A DNA stretch of 64,000 nucleotides from Microbacterium caowuchunii. GTDB lineage: Bacteria > Actinomycetota > Actinomycetes > Actinomycetales > Microbacteriaceae. A program made the position numbers and the translations under genes. Below, one piece after another: positions 1 through 9,143 of this stretch. Where the stretch lies: positions 1,364,001 to 1,428,000 of the forward strand of contig NZ_CP044231.1 in the NCBI RefSeq assembly GCF_008727755.1. The letters are read 5' to 3'. Numbering within the stretch: position 1 is the first letter of the stretch; each line of letters starts with the position of its first letter. The notes beneath the pieces were generated by a model that was not told where the DNA came from, ran no database searches, and was given only the letters and a program-made list of their open reading frames with translations.

Positions 1-1
1 C

Positions 2-739
2 GATGGCCGGCTGGCCGTGCTCGACCTCGCCCAGCGGTTCGACGTGACGACCGAAACCGTACGCCGGGACCTCGCCGAGCTGGAGCGGCGCGGCGTCCTG
101 ACCCGTGTCCATGGCGGAGCGGTCGCGGCCGAGCGCTCGAGCATCCGCGAGACCGCGATCGGGGAGCGGATCCGGGAGAACAGCCGGGCGAAGCGAGACA
201 TCGCCGCGCGGGCCGTGGCGGCGCTCGGGCACGGGTTCACCGGATCGATCTTCCTGGACGCCGGGTCCACCGCCGCGGCCGTCGCCGCTGCCCTCCCTCC
301 CTATCTGACCGAGACCGCCGGGCACGCGCATGTGGTCACGCACTCGCTCGCGCTCGCGCCCGCGCTGGCCGAGGCGGGCCGGATCGAGCTCTCCGTCGTG
401 GGTGGACACATCCGCGGCGTCACCGCGGCGGCCGTCGGCGCGACCACGGTGGCGACGATCGCAGGACTCCGACCCGACGTGGCCGTCGTCGGCACCAACG
501 GCATCTCCTCGGGATTCGGGCTGAGCACGCCCGATCCGGAGGAGGCAGCAGTGAAATCCGCGATCGTCGCCTCCGCCCGGCGGGTCATCGTCGTCTGCGA
601 TTCCACGAAGTTCGAGCGCGAGCTGCTGGTCGGCTTCGCCCCGCTCGACGCCGTCGATGTCCTCGTCACGGATGCGGCGCCGCCCGAGCCCCTGGCTACC
701 GCGCTGGCGGAGGCCGAAGTGGAGGTGCTCGTCGCATGA
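2..739 (+). CDS. DeoR-family transcriptional regulator of the fructose operon (5' end outside window)
   Basis: The frame is open from the first bases of the window, so the N-terminus is missing. The visible part starts inside the DeoR winged helix-turn-helix, with the recognition-helix motif VTTETVRRDLAELERRG and then GVLTRVHGGA, followed by the DeoR C-terminal sugar-phosphate sensor domain (GSTAAAVA, VVGTNGIS, VCDSTKF motifs). The stop overlaps the start of the next gene by 4 bases (ATGA), so it is translationally coupled to 1-phosphofructokinase. Regulators in this position usually repress the fructose PTS operon and respond to fructose 1-phosphate; that role is inferred from context. An in-frame GTG at base 17 lies inside the HTH and is not a credible start. 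Confidence 0.9.
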   Translation, partial: DGRLAVLDLAQRFDVTTETVRRDLAELERRGVLTRVHGGAVAAERSSIRETAIGERIRENSRAKRDIAARAVAALGHGFTGSIFLDAGSTAAAVAAALPPYLTETAGHAHVVTHSLALAPALAEAGRIELSVVGGHIRGVTAAAVGATTVATIAGLRPDVAVVGTNGISSGFGLSTPDPEEAAVKSAIVASARRVIVVCDSTKFERELLVGFAPLDAVDVLVTDAAPPEPLATALAEAEVEVLVA

Positions 740-1680
740 TCGTCACGCTGACCGCCAATCCTGCCCTCGACCGCTCCCTGCTGCTGGCGGCGCCGCTGCG
801 CCACGGCGAGGTGCAGCAGGTCGCCTCCGGACGTGAGGATGCCGGGGGGAAGGGGATCAACGTCGCCCGGGTCGTCGCCGGTGCGGGAGAGTCCACCACG
901 GCGGTGCTTCCCCTGGCGCAGGACGATCCGTTCGCCGCGGTCCTGGCGGGGACGGGGCTGCCCGTGCACCCGGTGCGCATCAGCGGTCATGCGCGCGCCA
1001 ACCTCACCATCCTCGATCCGGACGGGACGACCACCAAGCTCAATCTGCCCGGGCCCCTCCTGGATGCCGGCGACGTGCAGGCGCTGCAGGACGCCGTCGT
1101 CGTCGCCGCCGAGGGCGCGCACTGGCTGGTCCTGGCCGGCTCCCTGCCTCCCGGTGCCGGGGACGACTTCTATGTTCGGGTCATCTCCGCGGTGCGGGCA
1201 CGGTGGCAGGACGCCGCGCCGCGGATCGCGGTCGACACGTCCGGAGCGGCGCTCCGCGCAGTCGTGGAAGACGGGCGGCCCGATCTGATCAAGCCGAACG
1301 ACGAGGAGCTCGCCGAGCTGACCGGAGAGAGAGCGGACCCGCGCGATTTCGCCGAGATCGCGCGCGTGGCCGGGCGTCTGGTGCCGGGGCGGGTCGGTTC
1401 GGCACTCGTGACCCTGGGCGCGGCGGGCGCCCTCATCGTCACCCCCGAGGGTGCCTGGTTCGGCGTCGCCCCCCGGATCACGCCGGTCAGCACGGTGGGT
1501 GCGGGGGACAGCTCCCTCGCCGGGTTCCTGCTCGCCGACGTGGCGGGCAGCCCAGCCCCCGAGGCCCTCCGGCACGCGATGCTCTACGGCGCGGCAGCCG
1601 CCACGCTTCCCGGAACGCAATCCCCCACCCCGGCGGATCTGCCGTCCGCCGAGATCCCCATCCAACGGATATCGCGCTGA
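736..1680 (+). CDS. fruK: 1-phosphofructokinase
   Basis: A 314-residue PfkB/ribokinase-family sugar kinase that phosphorylates fructose 1-phosphate to fructose 1,6-bisphosphate in the cytoplasm. The N-terminus MIVTLTANPALDR and the glycine-rich GGKGINVARV are typical of the 1-phosphofructokinase/tagatose-6-phosphate kinase branch. The C-terminal PfkB signature with the catalytic Asp is present (STVGAGDSSLAGFL, about residues 253-266). It lies between the DeoR regulator (4-base overlap) and the fructose PTS permease (26-base gap), which supports the substrate. Length is normal for the family (about 310). Confidence 0.93.
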   Translation: MIVTLTANPALDRSLLLAAPLRHGEVQQVASGREDAGGKGINVARVVAGAGESTTAVLPLAQDDPFAAVLAGTGLPVHPVRISGHARANLTILDPDGTTTKLNLPGPLLDAGDVQALQDAVVVAAEGAHWLVLAGSLPPGAGDDFYVRVISAVRARWQDAAPRIAVDTSGAALRAVVEDGRPDLIKPNDEELAELTGERADPRDFAEIARVAGRLVPGRVGSALVTLGAAGALIVTPEGAWFGVAPRITPVSTVGAGDSSLAGFLLADVAGSPAPEALRHAMLYGAAAATLPGTQSPTPADLPSAEIPIQRISR

Positions 1681-1706
1681 GCGCGCCACGACCACTGGAG
1701 GTCAAC

Positions 1707-3824
1707 GTGTCAGACACCATCGTCCCCACCCTCGTCAGTCTCGACGAGGACCTGGGAGCAGACAAAGCCGCCGTCATCCGCGCGCTGGCCGCGCGGGTCG
1801 TCGCCGCGGGCCGAGCCACCGATGCCGACGGACTCTTCGCCGACGCGTGGGCGCGGGAGGAGAAGGACGAGACAGGGCTCCCGGGCGGGATCGCCATCCC
1901 GCACGCGAAGAGCGCCGCAGTGACCGAGGCCTCCCTCGCCTTCGCGCGGCTCTCTCCGGGCGTCGACTTCGGCGCGGGTGACGGGCCCGCGGACCTCGTG
2001 TTCCTGATCGCGGCACCCGCGAACGCCGCGGAGGAGCACCTGGCCGTGCTGTCCAAGCTCGCCCGGAGCCTGATGCAGGACGAGTTCACCAGCTCCCTGC
2101 GTGCGGCCGCATCCGCCGACGAGGTCGTGCAGATCGTGCGCGCCGCGATCGGAGAGGCGCCCGAGACGGACGAGCCTGCACCGGCTCCCGCCGACGAGGC
2201 CGCCGCGGTCCCCGCTGCATCCGCAAGCGCAGCGGCACCCGCTCCGGTCCCGGCTACCTCGAGCGCGCCCGCGACGGAGCCGAGTCTGGAGATCGACGGG
2301 CGCCCCGCACGCATCGTCGCCGTCACCGCCTGCGCGACCGGCATCGCGCATACCTTCATGGCTGCGGACGCCCTCACGGCGGCCGGTGCAGAGGAGGGGA
2401 TCGACCTGGTCGTGGAGCCGCAGGGCTCCAGTGGCTACCAGGCGCTCCCGCAGGACAAGATCGATCAGGCGGACGCGGTGATCTTCGCCGTGGATGTCGA
2501 CGTGCGAGAGCCGCAGCGCTTCGCCGGCAAACCCGTCGTGCGCTCCGGCGTGAAGCGGGGGATCGAGGCGCCCAAGGCGTTGATCGCCGACGCCGTGGCC
2601 GCCGCGCGCAACCCGCAGGCGACCCGCGTGAGCGGCACCGCCGCGACGGCTGCGGCGGGCGGCGACAGCGGGAACAACGGCCAGCGTGGCGGGTGGGGCA
2701 CGAAGATCCAGCGCATCCTGCTGACCGGCGTGAGCTACATGATCCCGTTCGTCGCGGGCGGCGGTCTGCTCATCGCTCTCGGGTTCCTGCTCGGCGGCTA
2801 CAACGTCACCGAGAACGCGGGCACCGTCATCATCGAGAACTCGCTCTGGGAGCTTCCCGAGGGCGGGATCGGACAGTATCTCGGGTCCGTGGCCTTCATG
2901 ATCGGTTCCACCTCGATGGGGTTCCTGGTATCGGCGCTCGCGGGCTACATCGCCTTCGCTATCGCTGACCGTCCCGGTATCGCGCCCGGTTTCGTGGCCG
3001 GTGCCGTGGCGGTGCTGATGAACGCCGGGTTCATCGGCGGCATCATCGGCGGTCTGCTCGCGGGCTTCATCGCCTGGTGGCTGGGACGGCTGAACCCGCC
3101 GCGCTGGTTGCGCGGGCTGATGCCGGTGGTGATCATCCCGCTGATCGGGTCGATCGTCGCCTCGGGCCTCATGATCCTCTTCCTCGGACGTCCGATCGCC
3201 GCGCTCATGGAGGCGCTCAACGACGGGCTGACCAGTCTCGCCGGAACCTCCGGGATCGTGCTGGTCGGGATCATCCTGGGACTCATGATGTGCTTCGACC
3301 TCGGCGGCCCGGTGAACAAGGTCGCGTACGCCTTCGCCACGGCCGGGCTCGCGAGCGCCTCGACAAGCGACATCCACGCCGTTCCCTTCCTGATCATGGG
3401 AGCGGTGATGGCGTCCGGGATGGTGCCGCCGCTCGCCATGGCACTCGCGTCCACGGTGCTGGCGAAGAACGTCTTCACCCCCGTCGAGCGCGAGAACGGC
3501 AAGGCGGCATGGCTGCTGGGTGCGGCGTTCATCAGCGAGGGGGCGATCCCCTTCGCCGCCGCCGACCCGCTGCGCGTCATCCCCGCATCCATGCTGGGCG
3601 GCGCGGTCACCGGCGGGCTCAGCATGGCGCTCGGCGTCTCGTCGCTGGCCCCGCACGGCGGCCTCTTCGTGCTGTTCGCGATCGATCCCTGGTGGGGCTT
3701 CCTGCTCGCGGTGATCGCCGGAACGATCGTCTCCGCCCTCGCGGTCGTGGCCCTCAAGAAGTGGGTCGGAGGCAAGGAACTCGCCCGGGCCGAAGCGACC
3801 CCCGCAGTCGCGGTCCCGGCCTGA
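1707..3824 (+). CDS. fruA: PTS fructose transporter subunit IIABC
   Basis: A 705-residue fused permease that imports fructose and phosphorylates it to fructose 1-phosphate. Domain order is IIA (residues 1-150, phospho-His66 in GGIAIPHAKS), an Ala/Pro-rich linker (about 155-195), IIB (about 200-300, phospho-Cys209 in VTACATGIAHTF), a Gly/Asn linker, and a membrane IIC domain (about 330-690) with roughly eight to nine hydrophobic segments and the conserved CFDLGGPVNK and HGG motifs. The GTG start at 1707 is chosen because GGAGG lies 5 bases upstream and it gives the proper IIA N-terminus; an open frame extending further upstream overlaps fruK and is not coding. Phosphate would come from the HPr encoded next. 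Confidence 0.94.
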   Translation: MSDTIVPTLVSLDEDLGADKAAVIRALAARVVAAGRATDADGLFADAWAREEKDETGLPGGIAIPHAKSAAVTEASLAFARLSPGVDFGAGDGPADLVFLIAAPANAAEEHLAVLSKLARSLMQDEFTSSLRAAASADEVVQIVRAAIGEAPETDEPAPAPADEAAAVPAASASAAAPAPVPATSSAPATEPSLEIDGRPARIVAVTACATGIAHTFMAADALTAAGAEEGIDLVVEPQGSSGYQALPQDKIDQADAVIFAVDVDVREPQRFAGKPVVRSGVKRGIEAPKALIADAVAAARNPQATRVSGTAATAAAGGDSGNNGQRGGWGTKIQRILLTGVSYMIPFVAGGGLLIALGFLLGGYNVTENAGTVIIENSLWELPEGGIGQYLGSVAFMIGSTSMGFLVSALAGYIAFAIADRPGIAPGFVAGAVAVLMNAGFIGGIIGGLLAGFIAWWLGRLNPPRWLRGLMPVVIIPLIGSIVASGLMILFLGRPIAALMEALNDGLTSLAGTSGIVLVGIILGLMMCFDLGGPVNKVAYAFATAGLASASTSDIHAVPFLIMGAVMASGMVPPLAMALASTVLAKNVFTPVERENGKAAWLLGAAFISEGAIPFAAADPLRVIPASMLGGAVTGGLSMALGVSSLAPHGGLFVLFAIDPWWGFLLAVIAGTIVSALAVVALKKWVGGKELARAEATPAVAVPA

Positions 3825-3856
3825 CACGATAGACCCACTGACGAGAGGAAGAAGAC

Positions 3857-4126
3857 ATGGCAGAACGACAGGCCACGATCGCCAGCAGCTCGGGGCTGCA
3901 CGCGCGTCCCGCGAAGCTCTTCGTGCAGGCCGTGCAGGAGAAGAAGATCCCCGTCACCATCGCCGTCCCGGGCGGAAAGGACCTGAACGCGGGCAGCATC
4001 CTGTCGCTCATCGGTCTCGGCGCGTCCAAGGGAACGGTCGTGACCCTGAAAGCTGAGGGGGAGGGTGCCGACGCGGCGCTCGATGACCTGGTCGCGCTCC
4101 TCGAGACGGACCTCGACGCGCAGTAG
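3857..4126 (+). CDS. ptsH: Phosphocarrier protein HPr
   Basis: An 89-residue HPr that carries phosphate from enzyme I to the PTS IIA domains. The active-site motif GLHARPA places the phosphorylated histidine at residue 15, exactly as in the family, and the second conserved segment (NAGSILSLIGLGASKG) is present. It is the last gene of the fructose operon, 32 bases after fruA with a purine-rich ribosome site (GAGAGGAAG). Enzyme I is not in this window. A strong hairpin follows immediately. Confidence 0.95.
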   Translation: MAERQATIASSSGLHARPAKLFVQAVQEKKIPVTIAVPGGKDLNAGSILSLIGLGASKGTVVTLKAEGEGADAALDDLVALLETDLDAQ

Positions 4127-4138
4127 GCGCGCAGAACG

Positions 4139-4186
4139 CGAAGCGGCGGATGCGGCGACCCCGGGGTCACCGCATCCGCCGCTTCG
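4139..4186. terminator. Strong bidirectional hairpin between ptsH and the MBL-fold gene
   Basis: A perfect 17-base inverted repeat (4139-4155 with 4170-4186), then one C/A mismatch and a further 6-base GACCCC/GGGGTC pairing in the centre, with essentially no loop. It sits between two converging genes (fructose operon ending at 4126, MBL gene ending at 4193) and probably terminates both. There is no clear T tract, as is usual in high-GC actinobacteria. Confidence 0.75.
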
Positions 4187-4192
4187 TGGTTC

Positions 4193-4828
4193 TCACACCT
4201 CGGTGCTGTCGCCCGGATCGAGCTCCAGGAACTCGCCGCCGCCCTGTTCCACCGCCCAGCGCAGCCGTGCGCGGCCCATGCCGAGCCCCGCCACCGACAG
4301 CGTCATGTCATGCGTGCCGAAGGCCTGGCGCGGGGCGACGGCGAGGACGAAGTCCATCGCCTCGCCGATCTTCAGCCAGGGCGCACCGACCGGCGCTGCC
4401 AGCAGTCGCACCTTCGCACCCTTCGGGACGGCGTAGGAGTCGCCCGGGTAGTAGAAGGCGCCGTCGACGAGCACACCGACGTTGTCGATGATGGGGATGG
4501 ACTCGTGGATGACGGCGTGGCGCCCCCCGAAGAACTCGAGGTGGAAGGGCTCGACATCCACCGAGTCGCCGGGGGAGACCACCGTGATGTCGTAGCCGGG
4601 CGCAGCTTTCGCGACGCCCTCCGGCGCCAGGATCGGGATGCCCGGGTTGTTCGTGAGGATCCGGTCGAGGTGCTCCGCCGTCCAGTGATCGGCGTGCTCG
4701 TGGGTGAGGACGATGCCCACGACGCGACCGGTGTCCAGCGGTGACGTGAACGAACCCGGGTCGATGATCAGGACGCAGTCGTCCTTCTCCAGCGTGAGCG
4801 CAGCGTGCTCGTGTTTTGTGACTCGCAT
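4193..4828 (-). CDS. MBL-fold metallo-hydrolase (UlaG/RNase Z-like)
   Basis: A 211-residue metallo-beta-lactamase-fold protein. The metal-binding motif THEHADHW is at about residues 42-49, a second metal ligand lies in the PGDSY region, and a C-terminal His is in FGTHDM. The short compact form without added domains resembles the beta-lactamase superfamily domain 2 proteins (UlaG-like), whose substrates are mostly unknown. It is a single gene, convergent with the fructose operon and divergent from tRNA-Glu. The substrate cannot be deduced. Confidence 0.8.
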   Translation of the reverse strand: MRVTKHEHAALTLEKDDCVLIIDPGSFTSPLDTGRVVGIVLTHEHADHWTAEHLDRILTNNPGIPILAPEGVAKAAPGYDITVVSPGDSVDVEPFHLEFFGGRHAVIHESIPIIDNVGVLVDGAFYYPGDSYAVPKGAKVRLLAAPVGAPWLKIGEAMDFVLAVAPRQAFGTHDMTLSVAGLGMGRARLRWAVEQGGGEFLELDPGDSTEV

Positions 4829-4890
4829 GCTGAGGAGTCAACCCCGACCGGCCGGCGGCAGCAAGCGCGAAACACCCTCTGCGGCTCGAT

Positions 4891-4920
4891 TTGGCGGGGG
4901 TGGAATACCCATGCCATAAT
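4891..4920 (+). promoter_or_regulatory. Promoter of tRNA-Glu
   Basis: TTGGCG (4891-4896) and CATAAT (4915-4920) are separated by 18 bases and lie about 36 bases upstream of the mature tRNA. This is a good match to a sigma-70-type promoter and suits a stable RNA gene. Confidence 0.6.
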
Positions 4921-4955
4921 TGAACGGTTGCCGAAACGGCAGCGAAAAAGTACAG

Positions 4956-5031
4956 GGCCCCATCGTATAGCGGCCTAGTACGCCGCCCTCTCACGGCGGT
5001 AACGCGGGTTCGAATCCCGCTGGGGTCACCA
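4956..5031 (+). tRNA. tRNA-Glu (anticodon CTC)
   Basis: A complete 73-base cloverleaf plus an encoded CCA end (5029-5031). The acceptor stem GGCCCCA pairs with TGGGGTC (one G-U). The anticodon stem CCGCC/GGCGG (4983-4987/4995-4999) encloses the loop CTCTCAC, with anticodon CTC at 4990-4992. The T arm carries GGTTCGAATCC. It reads glutamate GAG codons. A terminator hairpin follows 10 bases later. Confidence 0.97.
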
Positions 5032-5036
5032 CACAG

Positions 5037-5064
5037 AAAACCCCCCGGATCTCCGGGGGGTTTT
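5037..5064. terminator. Rho-independent terminator, bidirectional
   Basis: Arms CCCCCCGGA (5041-5049) and TCCGGGGGG (5052-5060) are flanked by AAAA (5037-5040) and TTTT (5061-5064). It has a short T run in both directions, so it can terminate the tRNA transcript from the left and the kdpE end of the kdp operon from the right. Confidence 0.85.
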
Positions 5065-5178
5065 CGCGTTCCCGGGGCCGATCGGGGCGCCCCCGCATCC
5101 ATTCCCCGTGACCGGAGCGACACGCCCGAGACCGGTCGATGCCGGGCCGCCCCGAGGGGATCAGCGTCCCGCCGACGG

Positions 5179-5867
<689 letters not shown>

Positions 5868-5871
<4 letters not shown>

Positions 5872-8411
5872 TCGCCCGACCTCCCGTCGCGCGCGGCACC
5901 ATCGGGTTCGGCCGCCACCCGGAGCGAGATGACCATGGTCAGGCCACCGCCGGGGGTGTCCTCGGCGGCGAGGGTGCCGCCCATTCCTTCGGTGAATCCG
6001 CGGGAGAGGGCCAGTCCGAGTCCGAGTCCGACGGTGTTGTCCGTGTCGCCCAGCCGTTGGAAGGGCGCGAAGATGTCGTCCCGGTCTTCCGGCGGCACGC
6101 CGGGGCCGAGATCGACGACGCGGATCTCGGCGACGCCACCGAGCCGGCTTGTGGAGACGCGTACGTGCTGTTCGGCCGGGCTATGTCTGTGGGCGTTGGC
6201 GAGGAGATTGACGAGCACCCGCTGCAGCAGGACCGGGTCGGCCCGTACCGGGGGGAGATCCATGTCGAGGGCCAGGTCGACGCTGTCCGGTCCGAGTCCG
6301 AGTTCGTCGATGGCTGCGAGCACCACTGCGGCAGGATCGGTGTCCATCAGGGACACTCCGAGTACCCCGGCTTCGACGCGGCTGACGTCGAGGAGGTCCG
6401 TGACGAGAGCCGAGAGTGTCGCGAGGCTCTCGTTGGCGGTGTCCAGGAGTTCTCGGCGGTCGTCGTCGGTGAGGGCGTCGCCGGCTGCGCGGAGGCCCCC
6501 GATGGCGGCGACGGCGGCGGCAAGGGGGCGGCGCAGGTCGTGGCTGACGGCCGACAGTAGGGCGCTGCGTACCTGGTCGGTTTCGGCGAGTACTCCGGCC
6601 TCCCGGGCGGTTTCGGTCAGGTCGGCGCGTTCGATCGCAGCGGCGAGCTGGGCGATGATCACGTCGAGGAGTCGACGCTCGGACGCTTCCAGCTCCCCGC
6701 CGTGGAGCTCGAGGGTGGCGCGGGGATTCGCGACATCACCGACGGGGAGACGAACAGCGCGGCCGTCGGGTACCGGTTCACCGTCGGTGGCCAGCACGGA
6801 GCCGTCGGCGTCGAGCAGCCGTACCCCGGTCATGCCGAATGCCTCGCGCGCGCGGTTGACGAGGGCGGGAATCGCGCTCTCGCCGCGCAGGACGCTGCCG
6901 GCCACCGTCGCGAGCAGCTCGGATTCGGCGGCGGAACGGCGCGCGGTGCGGGTGCGCCGCGCCGCCTGATCGACGATCCAGCTGACCAGGATCGCTATGA
7001 CGACGTAGAGGATGAGGGCGAGCGCGTGCAGTGGGTCGGAGATCGTCACAGTGTAGATCGGCGCAACGAAGAGGTAGTCGAGGGTGATACCGGAGAGGAC
7101 TGCGGCGAACAGGGCGGGCCAGATGCCTCCGACGAGCGCGACGACGACGACGAGGAGCTGGTAAGCGAGTACGTCGGTGGTGATGGATGCATCCGTGTCG
7201 GTGGCGAAGAGGAGCCAGGAGAGCAGCGGGCCTCCCGCCAGCGCGATGAGAAAACCGAGCACGCGCCGCTTGACGCTCAACGCGCCGCCGGTCATCCGTG
7301 GCAGCGCGCGGCGCCCGCCCGCGGCCGCGTGCGTGACGATGTGCACGTCGATGTCGCCCGACTCGCGGACGACGGTGGCACCGATGCCGGGGCCGGTCAG
7401 TAATGATGCCAGTCGTCCGCGCCGACTGACCCCGATGACGAACTGGGTTGCGTTGACGCTCCGCGCGAATTCGACGAGGGTCGCCGGTACGTCGTCGCCG
7501 AGGACCTGGTGGTAGGAGCCGCCGAGGGACTCCACGAGGGCCCGTTGGGATGCCAGCGCTCCGGGTGCTGCGGCGCGGAGCCCATCCTGGCTTGAGACGT
7601 GCACCGCCAGGAGGTCACCGCCGGCGGACCGAGCCGCGATACGGGCACCCCGCCGGATGAGCGTCTCGCCTTCCGGGCCGCCGGTGAGGGCGACGACGAC
7701 ACGTTCCCGCGCATGCCAGGTGCGTGTGATCCCGTGTTCGGTGCGGTAGGACGTCAGAGCGCTGTCGACCTCATCCGCCAGCCACAGCAGCGCGAGTTCT
7801 CTGAGGGCGGTGAGGTTGCCGAGTCGGAAATAGTTCGACAGTGCTGCGTCGATCCGCTCCGCCGGGTAGACAACCCCGGCAGCGAGCCGATCCCGCAAGG
7901 ATTGGGGTGCGAGGTCGACGACTTCGATCTCGTCCGCACCACGCACGACCGCGTCCGGAACCGTTTCGCGCTGTGCGACGCCGGTGATCTGCTCGACGAC
8001 GTCGTTGAGGGATTCGATGTGCTGCACGTTGACCGTTGTGATCACGTCGATACCGGCGTCCCGCAGGGCGTCGACGTCCTGCCATCGTTTGTCGTGGCGG
8101 GAGCCGGGTGCGTTGGTGTGGGCGAGCTCGTCGACGAGTGCGATCTGCGGGCTACGCGCGATCACGGCGTCCACGTCCATCTCGGTCAGCTCGACGCCGC
8201 GGTGTGCGATGGTTCTACGGGGGATCTCGGGCAGCCCGATGGTTTGGGCGAGGGTCGCCGCCCGCCCGTGGGTTTCGACGACTCCGATCACGACGTCGCG
8301 TCCGTCACCCTGGAGACGTCTGCCTTCCTCGAGCATCTCGTACGTCTTCCCGACGCCGGGGGCGGCGCCGAGCAGGACCCGCAGTCGCCCCCGTTTCATG
8401 CGCTTCACCAT
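5868..8411 (-). CDS. kdpD: Sensor histidine kinase KdpD
   Basis: An 847-residue sensor kinase that controls Kdp expression through KdpE. Domains in order: the N-terminal KdpD domain with Walker A (GAAPGVGKT, about residues 16-24) and a Walker B-like segment (ALVDELAHTNAPGS); a universal-stress-like domain (about 230-355); four hydrophobic segments (about 385-485); a GAF-like region; HisKA with phospho-His624 in SAVSHDLRRPL; and a HATPase domain ending near 830. It lies between kdpC and kdpE, 99 bases after kdpC. Length is normal for full-length KdpD. Confidence 0.94.
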
Positions 8412-8510
8412 ACGGCCTCCGCCCAGCGCCGCTCGCTGATCCCCGTGCAGCGCGATGCTCCGCGCGGCACGGGAGATGTGCGGTGGCGCCCGTCGTCGTC
8501 GCGGCGCACG

Positions 8511-9122
8511 TCAATTCCGCAGGGCATCGAGGGAGAGGTTGAGTTCGAGCACGTTCACTCGCGGTTCGCCGAGGAACCCGAGGTCGCGGGATTGGGTCGC
8601 GGATTCCACAAGCGCGCGGACCGTCTGTGGGTCGACCCCTCGTGCTCGCGCGACGCGGTCCGCCTGCAGGAGCGCGTAGTCGGGGCTGATGTGCGGGTCC
8701 AGACCGGACCCGGATGCGGTCACCGCATCCGGGGGGATGTCGGTGGGGTCGACGCTCTCGAGGTCGGCGATCACCGCGCGGCGTTCGGAGATGGCGGCGA
8801 TCAGGTCGTCGTTCTCCGGGCCCCAGTTGCTGCCGCCGGATGCCCCGCCGTCGTACCCGCCGCCCGCCGCGGACGGGCGCGATTGGAAGTACTGGGGAAG
8901 TGGGGTGCCGTCGGCGTCCGTGAAGGACTGGCCGATGAGTGCGCTGCCGGCGACGGCGCCATCCGTCGTTGTGAGGACCGAGCCGTTCGCCTGCGCGGGA
9001 AGGAGCAGCTGGCCGATGCCGGTGACCGCTGCGGTGTATCCGATGCCGAGGATGAGGGTGAAGGCGAGCATCGCACGGAGTGCGACCCCTGTCGTGCGCC
9101 AGGTGGTGCGGGTGGAAGTCAT
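8511..9122 (-). CDS. kdpC: Potassium-transporting ATPase subunit KdpC
   Basis: A 203-residue accessory subunit of the KdpFABC K+ pump. A single N-terminal membrane segment (about residues 14-36, AMLAFTLILGIGYTAAVTGIG) is followed by the conserved extracellular domain, with SALIGQSF, YFQSRPSA and the C-terminal motif VNVLELNLSLD. It lies 21 bases after kdpB. Confidence 0.93.
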   Translation of the reverse strand: MTSTRTTWRTTGVALRAMLAFTLILGIGYTAAVTGIGQLLLPAQANGSVLTTTDGAVAGSALIGQSFTDADGTPLPQYFQSRPSAAGGGYDGGASGGSNWGPENDDLIAAISERRAVIADLESVDPTDIPPDAVTASGSGLDPHISPDYALLQADRVARARGVDPQTVRALVESATQSRDLGFLGEPRVNVLELNLSLDALRN

Positions 9123-9143
9123 GTGGTCACTCCTGTGTCGGGC